In this document: positions 9,406 to 18,963 of the stretch, piece by piece
How positions within the stretch are numbered: position 1 is the stretch's first letter
Layout: each line of letters opens with the position of its first letter
Source of the DNA: Sva-07 sp963747375
GTDB taxonomy: Bacteria; Actinomycetota; Acidimicrobiia; Acidimicrobiales; Ilumatobacteraceae
Direction: 5' to 3'
Assembly (NCBI GenBank): GCA_963747375.1
Contig: CAVVFL010000016.1
Coordinates: 116,806 to 180,805, forward strand
DNA length: 64,000 nt
Notes under the pieces: model-generated
The model's input: only the letters and a program-made list of their open reading frames with translations
Databases searched by the model: none
Told to the model about the DNA's origin: nothing
Translations under genes and position numbers: made by a program

Positions 9406-10659
9406 ACGCGGAGACGCCGGTTCGGTTCGGGTACATGGTGGTGGCATCGCTGCTCCATGACGCCGACGCTGTTGCCGAATTGACCGCGCCGGCACGCGCC
9501 GTGCTCGATTCGATCGGCGGCCACGACGTGCATCACGCCGACGTGTCGTCGTCGCTGCCGCTGGTGTTCCTCGTCGCAACCGGTGGCACCGAACGGATCG
9601 TGCTCGACGAGTTGGCCACTCGGCGAGTGTCGCTCGGCGACGAACCGGCGATCCTGGTCGCCCATCGGGCGCACAACTCGCTGCCCGCGGCGCTGGAGAC
9701 GCTTGCCGCCGTGCAGCAGGGCGGACGTCGGGGACGCATCGTGTGCCTGTCGGGCGACGTCGACGTCGACAGACGGGATCTCGACGAGGCCGTCGGCGAC
9801 GTCGAGACGATCCGCCGTTTTCACGCAGCACGTCTCGGCATCGTCGGGGGGCCGTCGACGTGGCTCGTTGCGAGCAGTCCGGATGCCGATGTCGTCCGCC
9901 GCCGATGGGGACCGCAGCTCGTCACGGTCGATCCGACCCGGATGATCGAGTTGACTCGAACGCCGGTGGTTCCGACCGGTGCGCTCGCCGAACGGTTCAC
10001 CCGGGTGGCCGATCCGGTCCGTTCGACCGTCGGATCCGGCGACGTCGATGCGGCGATGAGCGTGCGGACGGCGCTCGGTGACGTGCTCGAGGATCACGAA
10101 CTCGACGCGGTCACGGTGCGCTGTTTCGACCTGCTCGGCGATCCGGGCACCTCGGGATGTCTGGCGCTGGCCAGCCTCAACGACGAGGGCATCGTCGCCG
10201 GATGCGAGGGCGATGTGCCGTCGGCACTGGCGATGCTGCTCGTGCGGTACCTGCTCGATCGAGCCGGCGTGGATGGCGAATCCGGCGACGGTCGACGTCG
10301 ACGCCAATCACCTCGTACTGGCCCACTGCACGGTTGCGCCGTCGATGCTCGACGGGTTCTCCCTCGACACCCACTTCGAGTCGGGCATGGGTGTGGGGAT
10401 CCACGGACACTTCGCGAATCAGCCGGTCACGCTCCTGCGTCTCGGCGGCGCCGACCTCGACGAGTGCTGGATCGTCGAGGGTGACATCGTGGCCACCGGC
10501 GACGACGCCGACCTCTGCCGCACCCAGGCGACGGTTGCGCTCTCGTCGGGCAATGTCGGCGATCTGCTCGAACACCCGCTCGGCAACCACATCGTCCTCG
10601 TTGCCGGGCACCACGAGCACCGCCTGCGACGCTGGTGGAAGATGGCCGTTGCGGACTGA
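9402..10659 (+). CDS. L-fucose isomerase-like protein, one frameshift
   Basis: About 418 residues. The C-terminal half matches the fucose/arabinose isomerase-like family: GTSGCLALASLNDEGI, AGCEGDVPSALAML, then (after one extra base near 10272) PAWMANPATVDVD, LVLAHCTVAPSML, DTHFESGMGVGIHG and a late GNHIVLVAGHH. The Glu/Asp/His residues in these blocks resemble the metal site of FucI-type isomerases. Substrate is not deducible. The GTG start overlaps the thioredoxin stop by four bases. The frameshift converts LLDRAGVDG to LLDR-PAWMANP and is a +1, probably artefactual. Confidence 0.65.
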
Positions 10660-10697
10660 GCCGTTCATCTGGGTCTGACTCGACACGGGCGTGACGG

Positions 10698-11609
10698 TCA
10701 GGATCGGAATGCGGTGAGCACGTCGCCGAGCCACTCGATCGAGGCTCGGGTGATCGGGTCGACCACCAGTTGAACGTGGGCGGCGCCGGCGGCTTCGAAC
10801 TCGCGCAACTGGTCGGCGAGCGCAGATGCTGAGCCTGTGAGCGGGCGCACGGTGTTGAAGTCGTCGTAGTCACCCATCAGGCGCCCAACGCCGCCGTCGA
10901 GTTGGACGAGCACCGCTGCGGTCGCCTCGACCTCGCCGGTTCGTCCGTGCGTCTCGATCAACGCGTCGACGCGCTCCTTCTCGCTCCGGAATCCCTCGAC
11001 GGTGTTGCCGTACTGGCTCCACCACATGTTCCACGAGTCGACGTGCGCGAGTGTGATGTCGAGCATTCGATCCCCGATCGATCCGACCATCAGCGGCGGC
11101 CCGGATTGACTCGACCGCGGGTGCAGGACGCAGTGGTCAGCGTCGTAGTACTCGCCGTGGAAGTCGATCGAGCCGTCGCGCAGCAGCGTGCGGATGATCG
11201 TGAACGCCTCCGCGAACCGACTGACACGGTGGTCGTAGGCGAAGCCGAACGCGTCGTACTCGCGGCGATTCCATCCGGCACCGAGCCCGAGGATGAGGCG
11301 ACCCTCGGCGATTGCGTCGACCGTCGTCGCCTGCTTGGCCAGCATGGCGGGAGCATGAAAGCTGGTCGACGCCACCAGCGGACCGATCTGGATCGTCGAG
11401 GTCGAGGCAGCGATCGCGGCGAGCGACGTCCAGACCTCCCACGGGCCACGATCGTCGACCTCCAGTTCGTACAGCAGATGATCACCGAGCCACACCGAAT
11501 CGAACCCGACGGCCTCGGCCGTTCGAGCCATCACGATCAGCTCGGGGAACGGCACCTCCCACTCGACCTCGGGGAGTTGGACGCCGATCTTCATGCGGGA
11601 AGTGCTCAC
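10698..11609 (-). CDS. LLM-class (luciferase-like, probably F420-dependent) oxidoreductase
   Basis: A 303-residue TIM-barrel oxidoreductase of the bacterial luciferase superfamily. Landmarks are KIGVQLPEVEWEV at the N-terminus, GFDSVWLGDHLLYELEV, GRLILGLGAGWNRREYDAFGF (the family's nucleotide/phosphate segment) and PPLMVGSIGDRMLDITL. Actinobacterial members mostly use coenzyme F420; cofactor choice here is inferred. Start is GTG at 11609, or ATG at 11594 which keeps all homology. Divergent from the large lipoprotein gene. Substrate unknown. Confidence 0.8.
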   Translation of the reverse strand: MSTSRMKIGVQLPEVEWEVPFPELIVMARTAEAVGFDSVWLGDHLLYELEVDDRGPWEVWTSLAAIAASTSTIQIGPLVASTSFHAPAMLAKQATTVDAIAEGRLILGLGAGWNRREYDAFGFAYDHRVSRFAEAFTIIRTLLRDGSIDFHGEYYDADHCVLHPRSSQSGPPLMVGSIGDRMLDITLAHVDSWNMWWSQYGNTVEGFRSEKERVDALIETHGRTGEVEATAAVLVQLDGGVGRLMGDYDDFNTVRPLTGSASALADQLREFEAAGAAHVQLVVDPITRASIEWLGDVLTAFRS

Positions 11610-11654
11610 AAGCGGAGGGTAGTCACCCGTTCCGGGTGAACTCTCGAAATCGCG

Positions 11655-11682
11655 CTCAAGTTGTCGGGTCGAGGTGCCGATA
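11655..11682 (+). promoter_or_regulatory. Possible sigma-28 (FliA/WhiG-like) promoter
   Basis: CTCAAG at 11655-11660 and GCCGATA at 11676-11682 are separated by 15 bases, close to the sigma-28 consensus (TAAA, about 15 bases, GCCGATAA). It lies about 70 bases upstream of the lipoprotein ATG, a reasonable leader length. A similar pair is found on the minus strand at 29637-29665. Confidence 0.35.
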
Positions 11683-11755
11683 CCGGGTTACCTTTCATCC
11701 ACGGCCCTCTGTCGGTCCGTGGATCTTCAGCAGCACAACGTTCGAGGAGTGGTCA

Positions 11756-14056
11756 TGGGTCGAAGCACGTGGATCCGTCCGGTCGGCGCACTGGTCGCTC
11801 TCGCCGTGATCGCCGCGGGATGCAGCAGCGACGATGACTCGTCGTCCGACAGCACGGTGCCGGCGACGACCGAAGCCAGCGCCCCGACCACCGAAGCCGG
11901 CCTCACCGGCGACGGCCTCGACGTCGGCCTGCTCGCACCGTCGCCGGGCCTGCTCGCCACCCTGTTCCTCGGCCAGGATCGAGGAAGCGGATTCGCCGTC
12001 GACGACGTGAACAGCGGTGGAGGCGTACTGGACGGTCCGCTCACGATCACCAGGTCGGTCGCCGAGCCAGGCGCCGAACCGACCGCCAACGCACAGGCGG
12101 CGGTTGACGCCGGCGCCCAGGCCTTGATCGGTCCGGCCGGATCGGCCGACATCGTCGCAGTTCGTGATGAGATCGCTTCGCTCGGCTCGACGGCCTGCAG
12201 CGCGTCGGCGTCACTTCCCGGTGCCACGCTCGGCCAGGATCCGCTCGCTCTCGTCCGCACCGTCCTGCCCGACGACGTCACGACCACGTACCTCGCCGGC
12301 CGCATCATCAGCCGACGCGACGAGGTTGCTCCCGGCGCCGCCTGGAAGGTGGCGATCGTCGCTCGCAGCGATGCGTACGGCCAGTCGATCAGCAACGGCC
12401 TTGCGGCGATCCTGCAGGCCGCAGGGCTCCAGCCGTCGGTGGTCGGCTACAACCCACGGCGAGTGACGTTCACCGGCACGGCGGAAGATGTGGTTGCGAT
12501 CCAGCCGGATCTGAGCATCCTGGTGACCTACGAGGAGGGTGCCAACCTGTTGTCGGCGCTCGTGACCGCCGGTGTCGACCCGGCGACGATGATCGGGCTG
12601 GACGCCTTCTTCCAACCGCGGATCGCCGATCTCGCAACCGCAGGGACCGACGCGACGGCCGTCGACGGTTTCCAGGCATTGGGTGCGATGGGGAACCGTG
12701 CATTCCTGCAGCGTCTGTACGACGACGACCCCAACGGCCAAGTCGCAAATGCCGCGCAGGCATACGACTGCGCCGTCATGCTGTCGCTCGCCACTGCGGT
12801 GGTCGATGCCGGCGACGCCGACTCGCTTGCACAGGCGATGATCGACGTGACCGGCGACGGCGTCACCTGCACGACCTACGCCGACTGTCTCGACAAGCTG
12901 AACGCCGGCGAGAACATCAACTACGACGGTGTTTCCGGTCAGATCCAACTCGACGAGAACGGCGACCCCACGTTCGCCCGCTTCACGACGGCCAAGCTCG
13001 AGGGTGGCGTCGTGACCGACATTCAGAGCTCCGACGTCGACATCGCCGACATCAGGCGTCAGCAGGAGGCATACGCCGCGGCGGCGTTGAACACCAAGAT
13101 CCAGCAGGCGCTGACGTTCCTCGGCTTCTACACCGGCCCGATCGACGGCCTCGACAGCCCCGAGTTCCGTGCGGCGCTCGCCGCCTTCCAGAGCCTCGGT
13201 TGGCCTGCCGCCGACTGGTGTGTGGGACGAGGCGACCGATGCCGCGATGCGTGCCGAACTCGGCGACCAGGCGGCCGCGCTCATGCAGAGCACCATGGAG
13301 GTTCAGCAACTCCTCACCGAACTCGGGTTCTACTCCGGGCCGATCGATGGCATCTGGACCCAGGAGGTCACCGATGCGGTCAAGGCGCTGCAGCGTGAGC
13401 TGGGCGTACCGGAGACCGGCATCATCGACGCCGCGACGCTGCAGGCTGCCTACGCCCGCGGCCTGTCGACCGGCGCGACGACCACCACGACGACACCGGC
13501 CGAAACGACCGTTCCACCCACGACCCTGTCACCCACCACCGCACCGCCGGTGACTGCGCCGCCCGAGACGACGACACCACCGGTGACGACCGTGCCACCG
13601 ACCACGGCGCCCCCGGTGATCACCGTGCCACCCGAGCCGCCGGTCGACCTTCCGGCCTTGCTCGTGGCGCTGGACGAGGCGGGGTACACGACGTTCGCAG
13701 CGCTGCTGCGGGCCGCAGATTTCGGCGCCGACTTCACCTTCGCCGACAGGTACACACTTTTCCCGCCGACAGATGCCGCGTTCGAGGCTGCGGATGTCAG
13801 CGTCGACGACTTCGTGGGCAAGGAGATCGAGTTGAGCAAGCTGCTCGCCGACTACGCCATCGAAGGTGAGTTCACGCTGGACGAATTGGCAGCGCGGCTC
13901 GAACCCGACGGGACGCTCGAGATGCTGAGTGGGAATTTCTTCCCGGTGGTCGTCAGCGGGACCACGGCGACCTTGGGCGGCTCGACCGTGCTGCAACCGC
14001 CGGTCCTGGCATCGAACGGGATCATCCACGGCCTCGACTCGCTGTACACGCCCTGA
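11756..14056 (+). CDS. Lipoprotein: substrate-binding domain + two peptidoglycan-binding domains + fasciclin domain, one frameshift
   Basis: Starts MGRSTWIRPVGALVAL with a lipobox ending AAGC (Cys23) and a Ser/Asp/Thr-rich tether. Residues about 50-435 form a type I periplasmic-binding fold like branched-chain amino-acid receptors (QAAVDAGAQALIGPAGS, VAIVARSDAYGQSISNGL). Two peptidoglycan-binding repeats follow (LTFLGFYTGPIDG...; LTELGFYSGPIDG...). One extra T near 13199 breaks the frame inside the first repeat. Then comes a Thr/Pro-rich linker (about 13480-13640) and a C-terminal FAS1/fasciclin domain (ALLVALDEAGYTTFAALL to GIIHGLDSLYTP). Total about 766 residues. No ABC permease is adjacent, so a surface sensor or adhesin role is as likely as transport. 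Confidence 0.8.
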
Positions 14057-14080
14057 CGCTCACCACGTAGTGTCGTGACC

Positions 14081-15520
14081 ATGTCGCGACAGACGGCTGC
14101 AGTGTTCGATCTGGATCGGACGTTGATCACGTCGTCGTCGGCGACCGTGTTCCGCAGGCACCTTGCCGAGCACGGTCTCGGCGGCGGCCACGACCTGCCG
14201 CTCGTCGACGTGTTCACGCGGTTCTACGAGCAGTTCGGTGAGACCTGGCTCTTGATGCAGCCGGCGCGACTTGCCAGCCGGGCATCGGGCGGCTGGAGCA
14301 CCGCAACGGTCGACACGGCGATGCGCGCTGCCGCTGACGAACTCGCCACGATGCTGCTCCCAGGTGCGGTGAAGGCGATCGAGGAGCATCGTGCCGCCGG
14401 CCGGTTGTTGGTGATGGCCACCACGTCGCCGCGGCCGTTCGTCGAACCGTTTGCCGAGCGCCTCGGATTCGACGCGACGGTCGCAACCCGGTGGGTGCGC
14501 GCCGATGGGCCCGACGGCGAGGTGTTCACCGGCCGGATGGACGGACCCTTCGTGTGGGGGCGCACGAAGGCCGATGCCGTCGCCGAGTGGGCGAGCGAGC
14601 GCAATGTCGACCTGTCCGAGAGCTGGGCGTACAGCGACAGCTATTTCGACGCGTCGCTGCTCGCGGCGGTCGGCCATCCCGTCGCGGTGAACCCCGACAC
14701 CCAGTTGCGGATCACGGCCACGATCCGCGGGTGGCCGGTGACGCACTTCGACCGCGCCGAGGGTGTCGCCAAGATCGCCGGTCGGGAACTCCAGGAGTGG
14801 GGCCGCCCGTTCGTGCGGCCGCAGATCATGGCCCCGAACGCACGGATCGAGTTCGAGGGCATCGAGAACATCCCGTCGTCGGGGCCGGCGATCGTCGTGT
14901 TCAACCACCGCTCGTACTTCGACCCCACTGTGATGGCGCTGGTGATCGCCAAAGCGGGCCGCAACGTCCGTGGGCTCGGCAAGAAGGAAGTGTTCGACGT
15001 CCCGCTCGTCGGTCGCCTGATGAAGGCATCCGGCGGCATCCGCGTCGACCGCGGCACCGGGTCCGACGAGCCGCTCGACGCGGCGATCGCCGCCGTCGAG
15101 GCCGGCGAACTGTTGATGATCGCTCCCGAAGGCACCATCCCGCGTGGCCTGGCGTTCTTCGACCCGGTGCTCAAGGGCCGCTGGGGTGCTGCCCGAATCG
15201 CCGCTGCGACCGGTGCGCCGGTGATCCCGGTCGGGCTCTGGGGGACCGAGAAGGTGTGGCCGCGCAGCTCGCGGCTGCCGAAGTTGTCGCTCACCGACCG
15301 CCCGCTCGTGACTGCCACGGTCGGGCGCCCGGTGGCTCTGAAGTACCGCAACCCCGATGCCGACACCAAGAAGATCATGAAGGCGCTCAGCGCGCTGCTG
15401 CCGCCGGAGGCCCGCGTGCGTCGCACACCGACGCCGCAGGAGTTGGCGCTGACGTACCCGGCCGGATATCACGGAGACCCGGAGGCCGAGCTCGACCGCC
15501 GCCCCGGCACCGATACCTGA
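14081..15520 (+). CDS. HAD-superfamily phosphatase fused to 1-acylglycerol-3-phosphate acyltransferase
   Basis: Bifunctional lipid enzyme of about 479 residues. The N-terminal HAD-IB phosphatase domain has the nucleophile motif DLDRTL and later SWAYSDSYFD. The C-terminal PlsC-type acyltransferase has the catalytic NHRSYFD (NHx4D) and substrate motif PEGTIPRG. Such fusions could acylate lysophosphatidate and remove phosphate, giving diacylglycerol for the downstream WS/DGAT. ATG at 14081 is preferred over GTG at 14075. It starts 24 bases after the lipoprotein stop and leads a four-gene plus-strand run of probable lipid and alcohol genes. Confidence 0.88.
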   Translation: MSRQTAAVFDLDRTLITSSSATVFRRHLAEHGLGGGHDLPLVDVFTRFYEQFGETWLLMQPARLASRASGGWSTATVDTAMRAAADELATMLLPGAVKAIEEHRAAGRLLVMATTSPRPFVEPFAERLGFDATVATRWVRADGPDGEVFTGRMDGPFVWGRTKADAVAEWASERNVDLSESWAYSDSYFDASLLAAVGHPVAVNPDTQLRITATIRGWPVTHFDRAEGVAKIAGRELQEWGRPFVRPQIMAPNARIEFEGIENIPSSGPAIVVFNHRSYFDPTVMALVIAKAGRNVRGLGKKEVFDVPLVGRLMKASGGIRVDRGTGSDEPLDAAIAAVEAGELLMIAPEGTIPRGLAFFDPVLKGRWGAARIAAATGAPVIPVGLWGTEKVWPRSSRLPKLSLTDRPLVTATVGRPVALKYRNPDADTKKIMKALSALLPPEARVRRTPTPQELALTYPAGYHGDPEAELDRRPGTDT

Positions 15521-15559
15521 CCAACCCGACGAACACACGAACGACCGATCGAGGACGCA

Positions 15560-17015
15560 ATGGCCGAAACCCGAGAACGCGAGATGCGGTTCAGCGACCG
15601 CATGTCCGACCACGAGGCCCTCATGTGGAACATCGAGAAGGACCCGTGGCTCAACCCGAGCGGCGCAGCCCTGACGATCCTGGAGGGAACGGTCGACGAG
15701 GAGCACTTCCGACGGACAATGCGGCGAGCGGTTGCGAAGATGCCGCGCCTCTACGAACGGGTGGTGCCGGGGCTCGGCCGCCTCGCACCGCCGGCGTGGG
15801 TGCCCGACCCCGAGTTCGACATCGACTACCACATGCGCCGGCTGCGTCTCCCGAAGCCCGGCACCGACCGGCAGTTGTTCGACCTTGCCGCGCAGCTGTA
15901 CCAGGAACCGCTCGATCGGACCCGACCGCTGTGGCGTTTCGTCGTCATCGACGGGACTCAAGGGTGGCCGATCCGCGATCTGGTCGATCGTGCACCATGC
16001 CGTCAGCGATGGCATCGGGCAGCTCCGCATGGCGGAGATGTACCAGCAGCTCGACCCGAACGATCCGCCACCGGACGACATCGACCTCGAAGCGATCGTC
16101 GCCACTGCAGTCGAGGCGCATCACGCCAAGCAGTTGGGAGGCGATCTCACCGATGGATTCGCCTCCACGCTCGGCCAGTCGCTCGCGCATCTCGTACGGC
16201 GCGAGCTCGGCGTCGTGCGGCGGGTGGCCGGTGAAGTGGTCATCTGGCCGGCAGACCCGAAGCGCGCCCGCGACACGATCGAGGATGCGCTCGGCGCACT
16301 GACGTCGACGCTCGGAGCGCTCACCGGGTCGGGCAACGAGGTCGCCGGAGGGTCGCCACTGTGGAAGGAGAGGTCGCGACATCGCCACCTCGAGCACGTG
16401 TCCGTGCCGCTCGACGAGCTGAAGGCGGCCGCAAGACGACTCGACGTCACGATCAATGACGTGTTTCTCGCCGCCATGACCGAGGGCGCCGTCCGCTACC
16501 ACGCCGATCGTGGCGTCGACGTCGATGCGTTCAACACGAGCTTCGTGTTGAGCACGCGCCACGACAGCGCGATCGGCGGGAACTCGTTCACGCCGGTACC
16601 GGTCCAGGTGCCCGGTGATCTGATGCCACTCGCCGAGCGGATTGCCGACGTCCACGACCGTCTCGCCGCCAAGCGCGAGTCGATGTCGACAGGCGGCGGG
16701 ATGGGCGCGCTCTCGGGCGTCGCCAATCTGTTGCCGACCTCCGTGGTCACGAGCGCGGCTCGTGCGGCGGCGGCGAAGATCGACTTCGCCACCTCGAACC
16801 TGCGCGGTGCGCCGTTCGCCCTGTACGTGTCGGGTGCGCGGGTGCTCAGGATCATCTCGATGGGTCCGGTGGCCGGAACGGCGTGCAATGCAACGGCGCT
16901 GTCGTACGAGAACAGCTTCGACGTCGGACTCTTCATCGATCCCACCGCGATCGACGCTCCGGGCGACTTCCGCGATGCCGTCCAGGCGGCATTCGACGAC
17001 GTCCTCGCGCTCTGA
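15560..17015 (+). CDS. WS/DGAT-family acyltransferase (wax ester synthase/diacylglycerol acyltransferase), one frameshift
   Basis: Transfers acyl-CoA to a fatty alcohol or diacylglycerol, forming storage wax esters or triacylglycerol. The N-terminal part has MSDHEALMWNIE and DPEFDIDYHMRRL. After FVVIDG the GGG at 15953-15955 carries one extra G. The next frame continues LKGGRSAIWSIVHHAVSDGIGQL with the active-site HHxxxDG. The C-terminal part has NDVFLAAMTEG and the closing NATALSYENSFDVGLFIDP. About 485 residues, normal length. It follows the acyltransferase-phosphatase fusion at 40 bases, which could supply diacylglycerol. Confidence 0.85.
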
Positions 17016-17028
17016 CGGTGATGCACCG

Positions 17029-18034
17029 GTGACGCGGGCCCAACGGCTCGACCGTCCGCGGCCGGTCGATCAGCAACCGCTCGACAGCGTCGACATCGAG
17101 GTACCCGCGCCGGCGGCCGGCGAGATCACCATCGAGGTGACCGTGTGCGGAGTGTGTCGAACCGACCTGCAGATCGTCGAGGGGGATCTCCCGGCGCGGC
17201 GCCTCCCGATCGTGCCCGGCCATCAGGTGGTCGGCCGGGTGAGCGCCGTCGGCGCCGGGGTCGATCGATGGGGCATCGGCGATCGCGTCGGGGTGGCGTG
17301 GCTGGCGGGTTCGTGCGGTGAATGCCCGGCCTGTCGATCGGGCAACGAGAATCTCTGTGACGACGCCGAGTTCACCGGGTGGGATCGCGACGGTGGATAC
17401 GCCGAAACGATGACGGCGCGCGCCGACTTCGCGTTCGCCGTCCCCGACGGGTTCACCGACGTCGAAGCGGCGCCCCTGCTCTGCGGCGGGGTGATCGGAT
17501 ACCGGTCGTTGAAGATGTCCGGCATCCGGGCCGGACAACGACTGGGTCTGTTCGGGTTCGGAGCATCGGCGCTGCTGGCGATGCAGGTCGCACTCCACTG
17601 GGGCTGCGAGGTGTACGTGGCGACGCGGTCGCGAGCCCGAGCGGCAGCGGGCGCTCGAGCTCGGCGCCGCGTGGGTCGGCGGGTACGACGACACGCCGCC
17701 GGTACCGCTCGACGCGGCCGTGACATTCGCTCCCGTCGGTTCGGTGGTCGTCGCGGCGCTGCGGGCGATCGGCCCGGGTGGCACCGTCGCGGTCAACGCG
17801 ATCCACCTCGACGAGGTGCCGTCGTTCGACTACGACCTGCTGTGGCGCGAGCGCGGGCTGCGCAGCGTCGCCAACTTCACGCGACGCGACGCGGAGGAGT
17901 TCCTCGAGCTCGCGTCGGAGATTCCGATCCGAACCGTCGTGGCCGAGTATCGACTCGCGGACGCGAACCGGGCGCTGCATGATCTGTCGTGTGGCGACGT
18001 CAGTGGCGCCGCAGTGCTCGTCACAGGCTCCTGA
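17029..18034 (+). CDS. Zinc-dependent alcohol dehydrogenase (MDR family), one frameshift
   Basis: Starts at GTG 17029, 14 bases after the WS/DGAT stop. It has the catalytic-zinc block CGVCRTDLQ and PGHQVVG (the usual GHE is GHQ), the structural-zinc cysteines CGECPACRSGNENLC and the Rossmann loop GLFGFGASALL. Near 17635, TCG-CGA-GCC carries one extra base. The frame then resumes as ERQRALELGAAWVGGYDD and ends at 18034. The nearest subgroup is the propanol-preferring/mycobacterial AdhA type. In this operon it may interconvert aldehydes and alcohols for wax ester synthesis; that role is inferred. Confidence 0.82.
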
Positions 18035-18078
18035 CGTCGGCCTCAGATCGGTGACCAGGGCTCGCGTAGAGTCGGCCC

Positions 18079-18930
18079 ATGCAGGTCAGCGAGTTGTGGC
18101 GATACCCGGTGAAGTCGATGGTCGGCGAGACGGTCGACACGATCGAATTCGACGCGCTGGGCATCGTCGGCGACCGCACGTGGGCGGCGCGCGACCTCGA
18201 ACGGGGTGGGATCCGTGGCGCCAAGAAGATCGGCACACTGATGCGGCTCGCCGCACACGATCTGGGCGACGGTGACGTGGAGATCACGCTGCCCGATGGG
18301 GCAACCGTCCGCACGAGTGACGCCGACGTCCACGAGCGGGTGAGTGCCGCGATCGACCACCCGGTTCACCTCGAGCGGCTGCGTCCGGCCGACGACCTCG
18401 ACCACTACCGACGCGGCGCGCCCGACTCCGATGATGTGGTCGCCGAGTTGCGGGGGATCTTCGGACGCGAGGGCGACGAACCGTTCCCCGACTTCTCGGT
18501 CTTTCCTCCGATCATCGCCGAGTTCGAGTCGCCCCCCGGCACGTACTACGACGTGTTCCCGTTGATGGTGATGACCACCGCAGCGCTCGCCGCACTGGGT
18601 CGAGCACTGCCCGACTCGACCGTCGACGTCCGTCGCTTCCGGCCATCGCTGATGATCGAGACCGGCGACGATGGCGCCGACGCATCGACTCCGGGGCACC
18701 CCGAATTCGACTGGCGTGGTCGGCGGGCGACCGTCGGATCGGCGACGATCGAGTTCGGCGCACCGTGCCCGCGCTGCGTGATGGTCACGCGGGAGATCAA
18801 CGACGCGATTCCGGCCGACCGCTCGGTCCTGCGCCACATCGTGCGCGACCTCGACCAGAACCTCGGCGTCTACGCAACGATCGTGGCGCCGGGCAAGGTC
18901 GCGGTCGGCGACTCGTTGACGCTGCTCTGA
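18079..18930 (+). CDS. MOSC-domain protein (molybdenum cofactor sulfurase-like)
   Basis: A 283-residue intact protein. It begins with the MOSC N-terminal beta-barrel motif ELWRYPVKSMVGE. In the MOSC domain it has VRRFRPSLMIE and APCPRCVMVTREI with the conserved cysteines, then DLDQNLGVYATIVAPGKVAVGD. MOSC proteins bind sulfur on a Cys for transfer to molybdenum cofactor or related N-hydroxylamine reductases. It is the last plus-strand gene of the run and converges on the serine protease gene. Confidence 0.85.
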   Translation: MQVSELWRYPVKSMVGETVDTIEFDALGIVGDRTWAARDLERGGIRGAKKIGTLMRLAAHDLGDGDVEITLPDGATVRTSDADVHERVSAAIDHPVHLERLRPADDLDHYRRGAPDSDDVVAELRGIFGREGDEPFPDFSVFPPIIAEFESPPGTYYDVFPLMVMTTAALAALGRALPDSTVDVRRFRPSLMIETGDDGADASTPGHPEFDWRGRRATVGSATIEFGAPCPRCVMVTREINDAIPADRSVLRHIVRDLDQNLGVYATIVAPGKVAVGDSLTLL

Positions 18931-18963
18931 CGCTCTGGGCTCCGATGCTCTCGTCCAGCCTCG

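Noticed and set aside
14060..16105. 681-residue minus-strand open frame
   Set aside because: It lies wholly opposite the acyltransferase fusion and WS/DGAT genes, has Arg/His/Asp-biased composition and no start signal.
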